Positions 7,927 through 16,477 are shown, counted from the first letter of the stretch. The stretch: DNA of 64,000 nt from Paraburkholderia bannensis NBRC 103871 (GCF_000685015.1 NZ_BAYA01000009.1:310001-374000), one strand, 5' to 3'. The notes: a model not told the origin generated them from the letters alone. A program made the numbers and translations.

Positions 7927-8357
7927 AGAGCGCGCGCCGCCGCTCCCGCGAACTGGCCACGCAGGGTCTGTATCAGTGGCTGCTGTCGGGTGTGCCCGCC
8001 GGCGAGATTGATGCGCAACTGCGCGGTTCGCAGGGCTACGACAAAGCCGACCACGAGCACCTGGACACGCTGCTGCACGGCGTGATCCGCGAAGCGGACG
8101 AACTGTCCGGCGCGATTGCGCCGTGCCTGGATCGTCCGATCGAGCAGCTTTCGCCCGTCGAACGCGCGGTGCTGCTCGTGGCGACCTACGAGTTCAAGCA
8201 CCACGTCGACATTCCGTATCGCGTCGTCATCAACGAAGCCGTCGAGCTCACGAAGACCTTCGGCGGCTCGGATGGCTACAAGTACGTGAATGGCGTGCTC
8301 GACAAGCTCGCGGCGCAACTGCGCGCCACCGAAGCCCAGAACGCCCGCAAGTCGTAA
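7923..8357 (+). CDS. nusB: Transcription antitermination protein NusB
   Basis: Binds boxA RNA with NusE (ribosomal protein S10) in the rRNA antitermination complex. 144 residues, all-helical family. Recognised from RRRSRELATQGLYQWLLSG at the N terminus and LVATYEFKHHVDIPYRVVI plus NEAVELTKTFGGSDGYKYV towards the end. The ribH-nusB overlap is a common bacterial arrangement. A short run of 10-bp repeats follows the stop. Confidence 0.96.
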   Translation: MKSARRRSRELATQGLYQWLLSGVPAGEIDAQLRGSQGYDKADHEHLDTLLHGVIREADELSGAIAPCLDRPIEQLSPVERAVLLVATYEFKHHVDIPYRVVINEAVELTKTFGGSDGYKYVNGVLDKLAAQLRATEAQNARKS

Positions 8358-8367
8358 ATCGCTGCAC

Positions 8368-8397
8368 ATAGCCGTAAATAGTCGTAAATAGCCGCAA
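8368..8397. repeat. Three tandem 10-bp repeats after nusB
   Basis: ATAGCCGTAA (8368-8377), ATAGTCGTAA (8378-8387) and ATAGCCGCAA (8388-8397) follow each other directly; the end of nusB (GTCGTAAAT, from 8351) resembles one more copy. Probably small slippage duplications; no function is evident. Confidence 0.7.
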
Positions 8398-8538
8398 TCG
8401 CGCGTCTCGACGCAGATGGTGCGGAGCGCAGGATCGTCAGATCCGCGCCCGCCCAGCGATTTGCGCGCTGTTTGCGCAGCCTGCCTGCGCTGTCTACCCG
8501 CGCCGACTACCTGATCCGCCTGCACTGGAATCACCCGC

Positions 8539-9732
8539 ATGAACACCGTTGCCGAACCGCTCCTGCGGCTTGCCGCGCGCGTCGACGCGATCCAGCCGTT
8601 CTATGTCATGGAACTGGCGAAGGAAGCCGCGAAGCTCGAACGCGCCGGACGCGACATCATCCACATGGGTATCGGCGAGCCGGACTTCACGGCGCCCGAA
8701 CCCGTCGTCGAGGCCGCCGCCGCCGCGTTGCGCAAGGGCGTCACGCAGTACACCAATTCGCTCGGCATTCACGCGCTGCGTGAGGCGATCGCCGCGCATT
8801 ATCAGCACGCGTATGGGCTGACAATCGACCCGGCGCGCGTCGTGGTGACCGCCGGCGCATCGGCTGCACTGCTGCTCGCCTGCACGGCGCTCGTCGATCG
8901 CGACGACGAAGTGCTTATGCCCGACCCGTCCTATCCGTGCAACCGCCACTTCGTGGCCGCCGCGGAAGGCAAGCCGGTGCTCGTGCCAAGCGGCCCCGAA
9001 GCCCGCTTCCAGCTGACCGCCGCCGACGTCGAGCGCCTGTGGTCGCCGCGCACGCGGGGTGTGCTGCTGGCTTCGCCGTCGAACCCCACCGGCACGTCGA
9101 TCGAACCCGAAGAACTCAAGCGCATCGTGCAGAGCGTGCGTGCGCGTGGTGGCTTCACCATCGTCGACGAGATCTATCAGGGGCTGTCCTATGGCGAGCC
9201 GCCCGTTTCCGCGCTCGCCTTCGGCGACGACGTGGTGACGGTCAACAGTTTCTCGAAGTACTTCAACATGACGGGCTGGCGTCTGGGCTGGCTCGTGGTA
9301 CCGCCTTCGCTGATCGGTGCGTTTGAAAAGCTCACGCAGAATCTCTTTATCTGCGCGTCGGCGCTCGCGCAGCACGCCGCGCTCGCCTGCTTCGAACCCG
9401 ATACGCTCAAGATCTATGAAGCGCGCCGCCTGGAGTTCCAGCGCCGCCGCGACTTCATCGCGCCCGCGCTCGAATCACTCGGCTTCACGGTGCCCGTGAT
9501 GCCGGACGGCGCGTTCTATGTCTACGCCGACTGCACGAAGGTCAACCACCCCGCCGCCGGGGACAGCGACGCGCTCACCCGCGCGATGCTGCACGAAGCG
9601 GGCGCGGTGATGGTGCCGGGCATGGACTTCGGCGTGGCCGCGCCGCGCCAGTACGTGCGGCTGTCCTACGCCACCGCTTACGAACGGCTGGAGGAAGCGG
9701 TCTCGCGACTGCGCACGCTGTTCGAGCGCTGA
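8539..9732 (+). CDS. Class I/II pyridoxal-phosphate aminotransferase
   Basis: 397 residues, fold-type I PLP enzyme close to aspartate/alanine aminotransferases. Visible motifs: GIGEPDFTAPEP, VVVTAGASAALLLA, PDPSYPCNRHF, LASPSNPTGT, IVDEIYQGLSYG and NSFSKYFNMTGWRLGW, whose Lys (near residue 238) should bind PLP. The amino donor and acceptor cannot be set from this alone. It stands in its own unit, with 181 bp upstream and a strong terminator 37 bp after the stop. Confidence 0.9.
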   Translation: MNTVAEPLLRLAARVDAIQPFYVMELAKEAAKLERAGRDIIHMGIGEPDFTAPEPVVEAAAAALRKGVTQYTNSLGIHALREAIAAHYQHAYGLTIDPARVVVTAGASAALLLACTALVDRDDEVLMPDPSYPCNRHFVAAAEGKPVLVPSGPEARFQLTAADVERLWSPRTRGVLLASPSNPTGTSIEPEELKRIVQSVRARGGFTIVDEIYQGLSYGEPPVSALAFGDDVVTVNSFSKYFNMTGWRLGWLVVPPSLIGAFEKLTQNLFICASALAQHAALACFEPDTLKIYEARRLEFQRRRDFIAPALESLGFTVPVMPDGAFYVYADCTKVNHPAAGDSDALTRAMLHEAGAVMVPGMDFGVAAPRQYVRLSYATAYERLEEAVSRLRTLFER

Positions 9733-9768
9733 TCCGCGTCAATCCGCGACAAAAGCTCGCAGGAATAG

Positions 9769-9794
9769 AAAAAGGCACCCGAGGGTGCCTTTTT
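9769..9794. terminator. Bidirectional intrinsic terminator
   Basis: GGCACC (9774-9779), loop CGAG, GGTGCC (9784-9789), flanked by five A on the left and five T on the right. It can end the aminotransferase transcript (+) and the lytic transglycosylase transcript (-). Confidence 0.9.
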
Positions 9795-9842
9795 CGTTAC
9801 GTCCGGTTTTCCAGTGGCCGGGCCTGGTGCGCCTTGGATACT

Positions 9843-11057
9843 TCAGGCGCCAAGCTCGGGCTGGCTATGCTTCTGTGCCGCCGCACCACCGGTGCTCGCA
9901 TCGTCCTGCGAAGTCGACGACGTGGCCGAGGTCTTCTCCATCAGCGCATGCGCGCCGTCGAGCGTCATGTGCACGCGCTTGTCACCGCCCAGGCTGGCAA
10001 CTTTCTGCGTGCCGCCGTTACTGGCCGTCGAGGTGACGGGCGCCTGCGGCCCATTGACCTGCACATTGCGGCCGCGGGCGGCGTCGCGCAGACGCGTACG
10101 CTCGGCCATCACCTTGGCGCCGTAGCCGCCATCGTCCGGCGACGTCGAGCCGTTGTACAGACGCAGGCCGCCCGGCAGCGAACCGCCACGTGCGATGCAG
10201 TCCTTCAGGACCAGCGCGCCGACCTTGATGTTAGCGAGCGGATCGAGCGCCGCGCTCTGGCCGCCGAAGTACTGGAACTTGTCCGAGTGCACCTTCGACA
10301 TGACCTGCATCAGGCCCTGAGCGCCCACGCCGCTTTCGGCGTACGGGTTGAAGCCCGACTCGATTGCCATGACGGCGAGCAGCAGCAGCGGATCGAGACC
10401 CACTTCGCGGCCCGTATCGAACGCAGCCTTCACGAGTTCGCCCACCGGCTCCTGCGCCACGCGGTAGCGGCGCGAGATATAGGTTGCGACGAGCGCCTGT
10501 TCGCGCGCCGAGACCAACACGCGGTCGTCACGGGCGTCGGGCGTGATGCGTTGCGCCGGAATCATGCGCGCCAGCGTGCCGACGCTGGGCAGCGAACGCG
10601 GATCGAGTCCGTTGAGCGTGACCGCGTCGAGCGTGGCCATGCCGCCGTTCGAGACGCTGTTGGCCACGTGAGCGACCGTGCCGTTCGAGCCGGCCGGCGT
10701 GATGCCCGCGCCGGGCAGGCCGGTGCTGGGGACAAGCGCCGTGGGCAGGGTTGCGCCATCGGCAGGGTTGGTGTCGTCGCTGGACGCCGTGCCCGAGGGC
10801 ATGATCGACGGCAGCGGATTGCCTTGCAGCAGGCGGGCGGGCCCGGCCTGCACGGCAGCGGAAACGAAGGGCATCATGCGCGCGGCGAGTGTGCCGCGCC
10901 AGGTGGGCAGGAGCCACACGGCGAGCGCGAGCACGACGGCGCAACCGCCGACGATGCTAAACAGGTGATGGCTCAGACGCGTGCCACGCCGCAGCAGCGC
11001 ACGCAAGCCAAGAGCGAGACGCTCATCGGCGCGCCACCACGATAACCAGGTATTCAT
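9843..11057 (-). CDS. Membrane-anchored lytic transglycosylase, SLT domain
   Basis: Cleaves peptidoglycan glycan strands with 1,6-anhydro product formation, in the periplasm. 404 residues. A single N-terminal membrane segment (about 33-55, IVGGCAVVLALAVWLLP) anchors it. The catalytic SLT domain is near 200-310: VMAIESGFNPYAESGVGAQG then LMQVM, with Glu of AIESGFN the expected catalytic acid, and GGLRLYNG. The linker and C-terminal 70 residues are Ser/Thr/Gly/Ala-rich and probably disordered. GGGGAGA at 11065-11071 supports the ATG at 11057. It is preceded by an unusually long structured leader with two good promoters. Confidence 0.9.
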   Translation of the reverse strand: MNTWLSWWRADERLALGLRALLRRGTRLSHHLFSIVGGCAVVLALAVWLLPTWRGTLAARMMPFVSAAVQAGPARLLQGNPLPSIMPSGTASSDDTNPADGATLPTALVPSTGLPGAGITPAGSNGTVAHVANSVSNGGMATLDAVTLNGLDPRSLPSVGTLARMIPAQRITPDARDDRVLVSAREQALVATYISRRYRVAQEPVGELVKAAFDTGREVGLDPLLLLAVMAIESGFNPYAESGVGAQGLMQVMSKVHSDKFQYFGGQSAALDPLANIKVGALVLKDCIARGGSLPGGLRLYNGSTSPDDGGYGAKVMAERTRLRDAARGRNVQVNGPQAPVTSTASNGGTQKVASLGGDKRVHMTLDGAHALMEKTSATSSTSQDDASTGGAAAQKHSQPELGA

Positions 11058-11393
11058 CTAACAGATCTCCCCATGGTGCATGATCCGACGACCGAAGTCG
11101 GCGCGAGGCCGAGGGCCAATCGCAGGATCAAGACGCCGCGCGCCCTGGCTGGTGCGGCAGCGACGTCGGGAAAACGGCAAAGTACGCCGTGGGTGGAACC
11201 CCTCAGGAACTGCTGACACGCCGTGAGCGGCGCGTGGGGGTTCTCACGCGAACAGCCGGCGCAAAGGCGCCGGCGAGGACAGCCAATCTAAACCGTGGGA
11301 AGCCGTGCAGGGAATCGGCTAACGGTGACGCGTTGCGTCTGAAGGACCGGGACGGTGGCTAAAAATTGCAAGCCCTGCAACCAGTGTGGGCGA
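11058..11393 (-). promoter_or_regulatory. Long structured 5' leader of the lytic transglycosylase gene
   Basis: If the promoters at 11394-11437 are used, the mRNA has about 330 nt before the start codon with no convincing gene. It contains perfect hairpins: GCCGGCGC (11255-11262) with GCGCCGGC (11267-11274) closed by a 4-nt loop, and GAACCCC (11196-11202) with GGGGTTC (11237-11243) enclosing smaller GC-rich stems. It matches no riboswitch class I can recognise by eye. Confidence 0.45.
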
Positions 11394-11437
11394 ATTCTAG
11401 CAGGGATTTATAGACCGTCAACACTATAGAATGTCAA
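11394..11437 (-). promoter_or_regulatory. Two overlapping sigma-70 promoters for the lytic transglycosylase
   Basis: On the minus strand: TTGACA (11437-11432), 17 bp, TCTATA (11414-11409); and TTGACG (11421-11416), 16 bp, TAGAAT (11399-11394). They lie in an AT-rich island (about 11392-11460) that stands out from the GC-rich surroundings. The two arms TATAGA (11425-11430) and TCTATA (11439-11444) also form a dyad across the first -35 box. Confidence 0.65.
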
Positions 11438-11458
11438 ATCTATAACTAATTGTAATAA

Positions 11459-11471
11459 TGAACAGTGTTCA
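11459..11471. promoter_or_regulatory. 13-bp perfect dyad, probable operator
   Basis: TGAACA, G, TGTTCA: 6-bp arms around one central base. It lies 21 bp upstream of the nearer -35 box of the lytic transglycosylase promoter and 163 bp upstream of ubiD, so it could serve either. The binding protein is unknown. Confidence 0.5.
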
Positions 11472-11551
11472 ATCCGGGCAGACCCGCGTGGTACGCGCGT
11501 CTGCGGCCAGTTGCCGGATCGGCCTGCCAGCGTGCGCCAGGTAACGCAGGT

Positions 11552-11570
11552 AAAATCGACAATCGATTTT
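11552..11570. promoter_or_regulatory. Inverted repeat upstream of ubiD
   Basis: AAAATCGA (11552-11559), CAA, TCGATTTT (11563-11570): 8-bp arms with a 3-base spacer, 64 bp before the ubiD ATG. The loop is too tight and AT-rich for a good terminator, so a binding site is more likely. The remaining bases of 11472-11634 show no gene. Confidence 0.4.
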
Positions 11571-11634
11571 CGTTCAGCTTTGGCTCCCGCCCTATTTCTG
11601 CTTTGTCGCGCGCTGCGGCTGCGACCCTATCCTG

Positions 11635-13212
11635 ATGAAATACAAAGACTTACGTGACTTCGTCGGTCGCCTGGAGACGCTTGGCGAGCTGCGCCGCGTG
11701 CCGCAGGCCGTCTCTCCCGTCCTGGAGATGACCGAGCTGTGCGACCGCGTGCTGCGCGCCGGTGGCCCGGCCCTTCTCTTTGAGAACCGTACGACGCATG
11801 CGTTCCCCGTGCTCGGCAATCTGTTTGGCACGCCGCGGCGCGTGGCGCTCGGTATGGGCATCGATGCGCCGGAGAGTGCAGGCGACGGTGCGGCGCTGGA
11901 GTCGCTGCGCGACGTGGGCCGCCTGCTCTCCGCGCTCAAGGAACCCGAGCCGCCGCGCGGCCTGAAGGACGCGGGCAAGCTGCTGACCCTCGCCAAGGCG
12001 GTCTGGGACATGGCGCCCAAAACCGTGAGCGCGCCGCCCTGCCAGGAGATCGTCTGGGAAGGCAATGACGTCGATCTCGCGAAGCTGCCGATCCAGACCT
12101 GCTGGCCCGGCGATGCGGGGCCGCTCATCACCTGGGGCCTCACGGTCACGCGCGGGCCGAACAAGACGCGCCAGAACCTGGGCATCTACCGCCAGCAGCT
12201 GATCGGCCGCAACAAGCTCATCATGCGCTGGCTCGCGCATCGCGGCGGCGCGCTCGATTTTCGCGAATTTGCGCTGCGCAATCCTGGCAAACCTTATCCC
12301 GTGGCCGTGGTGCTCGGCGCCGATCCGGCGACGATCCTCGGCGCGGTCACGCCGGTGCCCGACACGCTGTCCGAATACCAGTTCGCCGGCCTGCTGCGCG
12401 GCGGGCGCACCGAGCTCGCGAAATGCCTGACGCCCGGCGTCGATACGCTGCAAGTGCCCGCGCGCGCCGAGATCGTGCTCGAAGGTTTTATCTATCCGCA
12501 GGAAGGCGCTCCGTCGCCCGCGCCGGCAAGCGCACCGCCGCGTCCGGTGAAGGGCGCGAGCGCCGCCTACGAGCATGCGCTCGAAGGGCCGTACGGCGAT
12601 CACACCGGCTACTACAACGAGCAGGAGTGGTTCCCCGTCTTCACGGTGGAGCGCATCACGATGCGCCGCGACGCGATCTACCATTCCACGTATACAGGCA
12701 AGCCGCCCGATGAGCCTGCTGTGCTCGGCGTCGCGCTCAACGAAGTGTTCGTGCCGCTGCTCCAAAAGCAGTTCCCCGAGATCACCGACTTCTATCTGCC
12801 GCCCGAAGGTTGCAGCTATCGCATGGCGATCGTGCAGATCAAGAAGAGCTATCCGGGTCACGCCAAACGCGTGATGTTCGGCGTGTGGAGCTTCCTGCGC
12901 CAGTTCATGTATACGAAGTTCATCGTCGTCGTGGACGAGGACGTCGATATCCGCGACTGGAAGGAAGTGATCTGGGCGATCACGACGCGCATCGATCCCG
13001 CGCGCGATACAGTGCTCGTCGAAAACACGCCGATCGACTATCTCGATTTCGCGTCGCCGGTTGCGGGTCTCGGCTCCAAGATGGGCCTCGACGCGACCAA
13101 CAAATGGCCCGGCGAAACCGACCGCGAGTGGGGCCAGTCGATCGAGATGAGTCAGGACGTAAAAATGCGCGTAGACCGTCTCTACGACGAACTCGGACTC
13201 GGACGCGCCTGA
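11635..13212 (+). CDS. ubiD: UbiD-family decarboxylase (3-octaprenyl-4-hydroxybenzoate carboxy-lyase)
   Basis: Decarboxylates the polyprenyl-hydroxybenzoate intermediate of ubiquinone synthesis with the prenylated FMN cofactor supplied by UbiX (family knowledge). 525 residues, somewhat longer than the E. coli enzyme (497). It begins MKYKDLRDFVGRLETLGELR and shows PALLFENRTTHAFPVLGNLF, LGIYRQQLIGRNKLIMRW, EGPYGDHTGYYN (usual active-site stretch) and DATNKWPGETDREWG near the end. A Pro/Ala-rich insert (about 288-305) precedes the EGPYGDHTG segment. No ubiX is nearby. Confidence 0.94.
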   Translation: MKYKDLRDFVGRLETLGELRRVPQAVSPVLEMTELCDRVLRAGGPALLFENRTTHAFPVLGNLFGTPRRVALGMGIDAPESAGDGAALESLRDVGRLLSALKEPEPPRGLKDAGKLLTLAKAVWDMAPKTVSAPPCQEIVWEGNDVDLAKLPIQTCWPGDAGPLITWGLTVTRGPNKTRQNLGIYRQQLIGRNKLIMRWLAHRGGALDFREFALRNPGKPYPVAVVLGADPATILGAVTPVPDTLSEYQFAGLLRGGRTELAKCLTPGVDTLQVPARAEIVLEGFIYPQEGAPSPAPASAPPRPVKGASAAYEHALEGPYGDHTGYYNEQEWFPVFTVERITMRRDAIYHSTYTGKPPDEPAVLGVALNEVFVPLLQKQFPEITDFYLPPEGCSYRMAIVQIKKSYPGHAKRVMFGVWSFLRQFMYTKFIVVVDEDVDIRDWKEVIWAITTRIDPARDTVLVENTPIDYLDFASPVAGLGSKMGLDATNKWPGETDREWGQSIEMSQDVKMRVDRLYDELGLGRA

Positions 13213-13341
13213 GTGCGCCGCACCGTGGCTCATGACGAGCCGCGGCGCGCGCCCTGTCGTTTATCCGCGACGCCGCTGCGACGCCGCGCCCGTTGCGGCT
13301 CGCCGTGAGCCGCAGCGCTCATGCATAGAGGAGACACGACG

Positions 13342-14814
13342 ATGAGCCAGCTGGCATCCGAACGCCTGACCCAGTTAAAAGACCCCGCCCTCTTCAAGAC
13401 GCGCGCCTGGATCGACGGCGAATGGAGCGGCGGCACGGCGAGCTTCGCTGTGCTCGATCCCGCCGACAACTCGGAAATCGCCCGCGTGCCCGATTTCGGC
13501 GCGGCGGAGGCCAGCCGCGCGATCGGCGCAGCACACACGGCCCTGCCCGCGTGGAGCGCGAAGACCGGCAAGGAGCGCGCCGCCGTGCTGCGCCGCTGGT
13601 ACGACCTCGTGATCGAGCACGCCGACGACCTCGCCGCGATCATGACCGCCGAGCAAGGCAAGCCGCTCGCCGAAGCGCGCGGCGAAGTGCTGTACGGCGC
13701 GTCCTTCCTCGAATGGTTCGCCGAAGAAGCGAAACGCGTGAACGGCGACGTGCTCGCCAGCCCCACCGCCGACCGCAAGCTCGTCGTACTAAAGCAGCCG
13801 ATCGGCGTGTGCGCGTCCATCACGCCGTGGAATTTCCCGATTGCGATGATCACCCGCAAGGTCGCGCCCGCGCTTGCGGCGGGCTGCACGATCGTCGTCA
13901 AGCCTGCCGAACAGACACCGCTGTGCGCACTCGCACTCGCCGAACTTGCGCAACGCGCGGGCGTGCCCAAGGGCGTGTTCAATGTCGTCACCGCCGATTC
14001 GGCAAATTCAATCGAGGTCGGCAAGACGCTGTGCGAGAGCGACGTCGTGCGCCATCTTTCGTTTACCGGATCGACGCCGGTGGGCCGCATCCTCATGCAG
14101 CAATGCGCGCCGACGGTCAAGAAAATCGCGCTGGAACTGGGCGGCCACGCGCCCTTCATCGTGTTCGACGACGCCGATCTCGGTGCCGCCGTCGAAGGCG
14201 CGGTGATCTCGAAATATCGCAACGCCGGGCAGACCTGCGTGTGCACGAACCGCTTCTATGTGCACGACAAGATCTATGACGCGTTCGTCGAAAAACTGGC
14301 TGCGGCGACGAGCAAGATCAAGGTCGGCAACGGCTTCGACGCGGGCGTGAACCAGGGCCCGCTGATCGACGACGACGCCGTGGCGAAGGTCGCAAAGCAC
14401 GTCGAAGACGCTACCTCGAAGGGCGCGAAGCTCGTCGCGGGTGGGAAGGTGACCGAGGGCCGCTTCGTCGAACCGACCGTGCTCGCCGAAGTCACGCGCG
14501 ACATGCTGATTGCACGCGAGGAAACCTTCGGGCCAGTCGCCGCCGTGTTCCGTTTCACTGACGAAGCCGAGGTCATCAAGCTCGCCAACGACACCGAATT
14601 CGGCCTCGCCTCCTATTTCTATAGCCGCGATATCGGCCGCGTCTGGCGCGTGGCGGAGGCGCTCGAATACGGCATGGTTGGCATCAACACTGGGCTGATT
14701 TCGAACGAAGTCGCGCCGTTCGGCGGCGTGAAGCAATCGGGGCTGGGGCGCGAAGGCTCGAAGTACGGCATCGATGAATATGTCGAACTGAAGTACCTCT
14801 GTATCGGCGTCTGA
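13342..14814 (+). CDS. gabD: NAD(P)-dependent succinate-semialdehyde dehydrogenase
   Basis: Oxidises succinate semialdehyde to succinate, the last step of GABA breakdown. 490 residues of the aldehyde dehydrogenase superfamily. Key segments: ITPWNFPIAMITRKVAPALA, VVKPAEQTPLCALALAELA, FTGSTPVGRIL, general-base Glu in LELGGHAPF (near residue 265), nucleophile Cys in AGQTCVCTNRFYV (near 298; the first Cys of CVC by family alignment), and PFGGVKQSGLGREGS. An upstream ATG at 13321 is open, but GAGGAG at 13328-13333 points to the ATG at 13342. No GABA transaminase is adjacent. The GabD name is by sequence similarity to the subfamily. Confidence 0.88.
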   Translation: MSQLASERLTQLKDPALFKTRAWIDGEWSGGTASFAVLDPADNSEIARVPDFGAAEASRAIGAAHTALPAWSAKTGKERAAVLRRWYDLVIEHADDLAAIMTAEQGKPLAEARGEVLYGASFLEWFAEEAKRVNGDVLASPTADRKLVVLKQPIGVCASITPWNFPIAMITRKVAPALAAGCTIVVKPAEQTPLCALALAELAQRAGVPKGVFNVVTADSANSIEVGKTLCESDVVRHLSFTGSTPVGRILMQQCAPTVKKIALELGGHAPFIVFDDADLGAAVEGAVISKYRNAGQTCVCTNRFYVHDKIYDAFVEKLAAATSKIKVGNGFDAGVNQGPLIDDDAVAKVAKHVEDATSKGAKLVAGGKVTEGRFVEPTVLAEVTRDMLIAREETFGPVAAVFRFTDEAEVIKLANDTEFGLASYFYSRDIGRVWRVAEALEYGMVGINTGLISNEVAPFGGVKQSGLGREGSKYGIDEYVELKYLCIGV

Positions 14815-14928
14815 TCTATCTAATTAGTAGAGGCGGGCCGGATGCGACAATCCGGCCTGCGAAGTCGCGCGAATGGCTCGTTTGAAGGGGCTTTATGCGC
14901 GACGCATGACAACAATAATTTCGGCTTT

Positions 14929-15603
14929 ATGTCTCACGTTTCCCTGCTTTCCGACGGCTTTTTTCTGTCACTTTCGTTGTGTCTCGACATCGGCCTCGTC
15001 AACGTCGCGATCCTTTCGCTCACGCTCTCGCATGGCTTCCGGCCGGGTTTCTGGCTCGGTCTCGGCTCCTGTTTTGGCGATCTGATTTATGCGGCGCTCG
15101 CGCTTGCCGGGATGGCAGCGCTGCTGCAATTCGAGGCAGTGCGCTGGGTCGTGTGGATCGGCGGCGCGGCGGTGTTGCTGATGCTCACCTGGAAGATGGC
15201 GCGCGAAGCGCTCAACCCCGCCAAGGCGCCGCCGGTCGAGGGCGAAGAGGACAGCGCGTCGCCGCTGCCGGATCCCTGGCGCAGTTTCGTGCGCGGCGTC
15301 TTGCTGGCGATTTCGTCTCCCAGCGCGATTCTCTGGTTTGCGGCGGTGGGCGGCGCGCTCATCGCAAAATCGGGCGCGACGAGCGCGGGATCGGCAGCGC
15401 TGTTTCTGTCGGGGTTCTTTCTCGGCGGGCTTGGCTGGACGCTCTTTCTCTGCGGACTCGCGAGCCACGGACGCAAGCGTGCGGGAACGGGCTTGCTGCG
15501 CGCGTGCCATGTGCTTTCGGCGCTGCTGTTCGCGTGGTTTTCGTACAGCGTGATCGTCCATGGATATCGCGACCTGATCGTTCACGGCACCGGCTCGATT
15601 TAG
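14929..15603 (+). CDS. LysE-family amino-acid exporter
   Basis: 224-residue inner-membrane protein with about six hydrophobic segments in the LysE/RhtB pattern: SLSLCLDIGLVNVAILSLTL at the N terminus, GLGSCFGDLIYAALALAGMA, a cytosolic Pro/Glu-rich loop near residues 95-120, and ISSPSAILWFAAVGGALIA. The family exports amino acids or related metabolites; the substrate is not predictable. The frame is open to 14842, but similarity to the family starts near the ATG at 14929; the ribosome site is weak, so the start is uncertain. Confidence 0.82.
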   Translation: MSHVSLLSDGFFLSLSLCLDIGLVNVAILSLTLSHGFRPGFWLGLGSCFGDLIYAALALAGMAALLQFEAVRWVVWIGGAAVLLMLTWKMAREALNPAKAPPVEGEEDSASPLPDPWRSFVRGVLLAISSPSAILWFAAVGGALIAKSGATSAGSAALFLSGFFLGGLGWTLFLCGLASHGRKRAGTGLLRACHVLSALLFAWFSYSVIVHGYRDLIVHGTGSI

Positions 15604-15668
15604 GCACCGCGCCCTGCTCGGCTCCGTTCTGCGCGCCCCAGGACAGCCCCGGGGCAGCCCAAAAACGA

Positions 15669-15707
15669 CAAAGGCGCAACGTGGCGTGAGCCGGCGTTGC
15701 GCCTTTG
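15669..15707 (-). terminator. Intrinsic terminator after the secreted Pro/Tyr/Gly-rich protein
   Basis: Thirteen-base arms CAAAGGCGCAACG (15669-15681) and CGTTGCGCCTTTG (15695-15707). Reading the minus strand, the stem is followed by TCGTTTTT, which suits a terminator for the gene at 15768-16079. Confidence 0.75.
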
Positions 15708-15767
15708 CACATCAAGCTGACAAGACAGGTGAATGGCCCCCGCCATCCACCGCCTCACCCTCAAACC

Positions 15768-16079
15768 TTAGCGGCGATACCAGCCGCCGTGATAGCCGTG
15801 GTAGTAGCCATAACCATGGTGGTAATACGGACGGCCGTAGTACCCATAACCACCGTAACCGCCAACGACGACGGCAGGCGGCGGCGCGTAGACCACCGGA
15901 GGCGGCGGTGCGTAGTACACCGGAGGCGGCGGCGGTGCATAGACCGGCGCTGCGTAGACGGGATAAGCCGGTGCGACCGGAATGCCAATGCCGATACCCA
16001 CCGAAACGTGTGCCTGCGCCGCGCCGACAAGCCCCAACCCCAGCGCAGCAGCAACGATAAACGGAACGGTCTTTTTCAC
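15768..16079 (-). CDS. Secreted Pro/Tyr/Gly-rich low-complexity protein
   Basis: 103 residues. A clear Sec signal peptide (Met-Lys-Lys, then a hydrophobic stretch ending GAAQA, cleavage near residue 23) precedes a short Gly/Ile/Val stretch, then repeats of the type APPPPPVYYAPPPPVVY (about 47-70) and a C-terminal Gly/Tyr/His-rich tail (GGYGGYGYYGRPYYHHGYGY). No enzyme domain. Small proteins of this composition are common in Burkholderia and are guessed to be envelope-associated; function is unknown. It has its own terminator, so it is a single-gene unit. Confidence 0.75.
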   Translation of the reverse strand: MKKTVPFIVAAALGLGLVGAAQAHVSVGIGIGIPVAPAYPVYAAPVYAPPPPPVYYAPPPPVVYAPPPAVVVGGYGGYGYYGRPYYHHGYGYYHGYHGGWYRR

Positions 16080-16423
16080 TTCTCTTCTCCTGGCGGCCGA
16101 CGACGGCGTCGCTCCACATGACGGGCACTGCCCACGTCCTTACTCTATCCAAAACGGACGCCGCCAAAGGTTGCCATTTGTTGCAAATTGCAATTGCTTT
16201 GCACGCATTCAATGCGCCACATCAGGGCTGTGCAAAACATTCCTGCCGCGTGCATGCCCCGACAACGCCGAATCGCGCCGCCAGACGGCTTTCTGAGGCC
16301 GCACGCTGCGCGCCCGGTCAGAGTTACCGGAGTCGCCGTTAAAGGCGTCTGATACGTAGGTAATGTTTGATTACAAATTGGCCGCGGCATCTGGCCCAGG
16401 CAATGCGCCTGGACACGAAAACG

Positions 16424-16453
16424 AAAAAGCCCGGTTCTGGAACCGGGCTTTTT
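16424..16453 (-). terminator. Strong intrinsic terminator after the 53-aa gene
   Basis: AAAAAGCCCGGTT (16424-16436), loop CTGG, AACCGGGCTTTTT (16441-16453). Thirteen-base arms with T runs in both directions. It lies 24 bp beyond the stop of the small minus-strand gene. Confidence 0.9.
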
Positions 16454-16477
16454 CAGATCGACACGGGATGTCGGACG

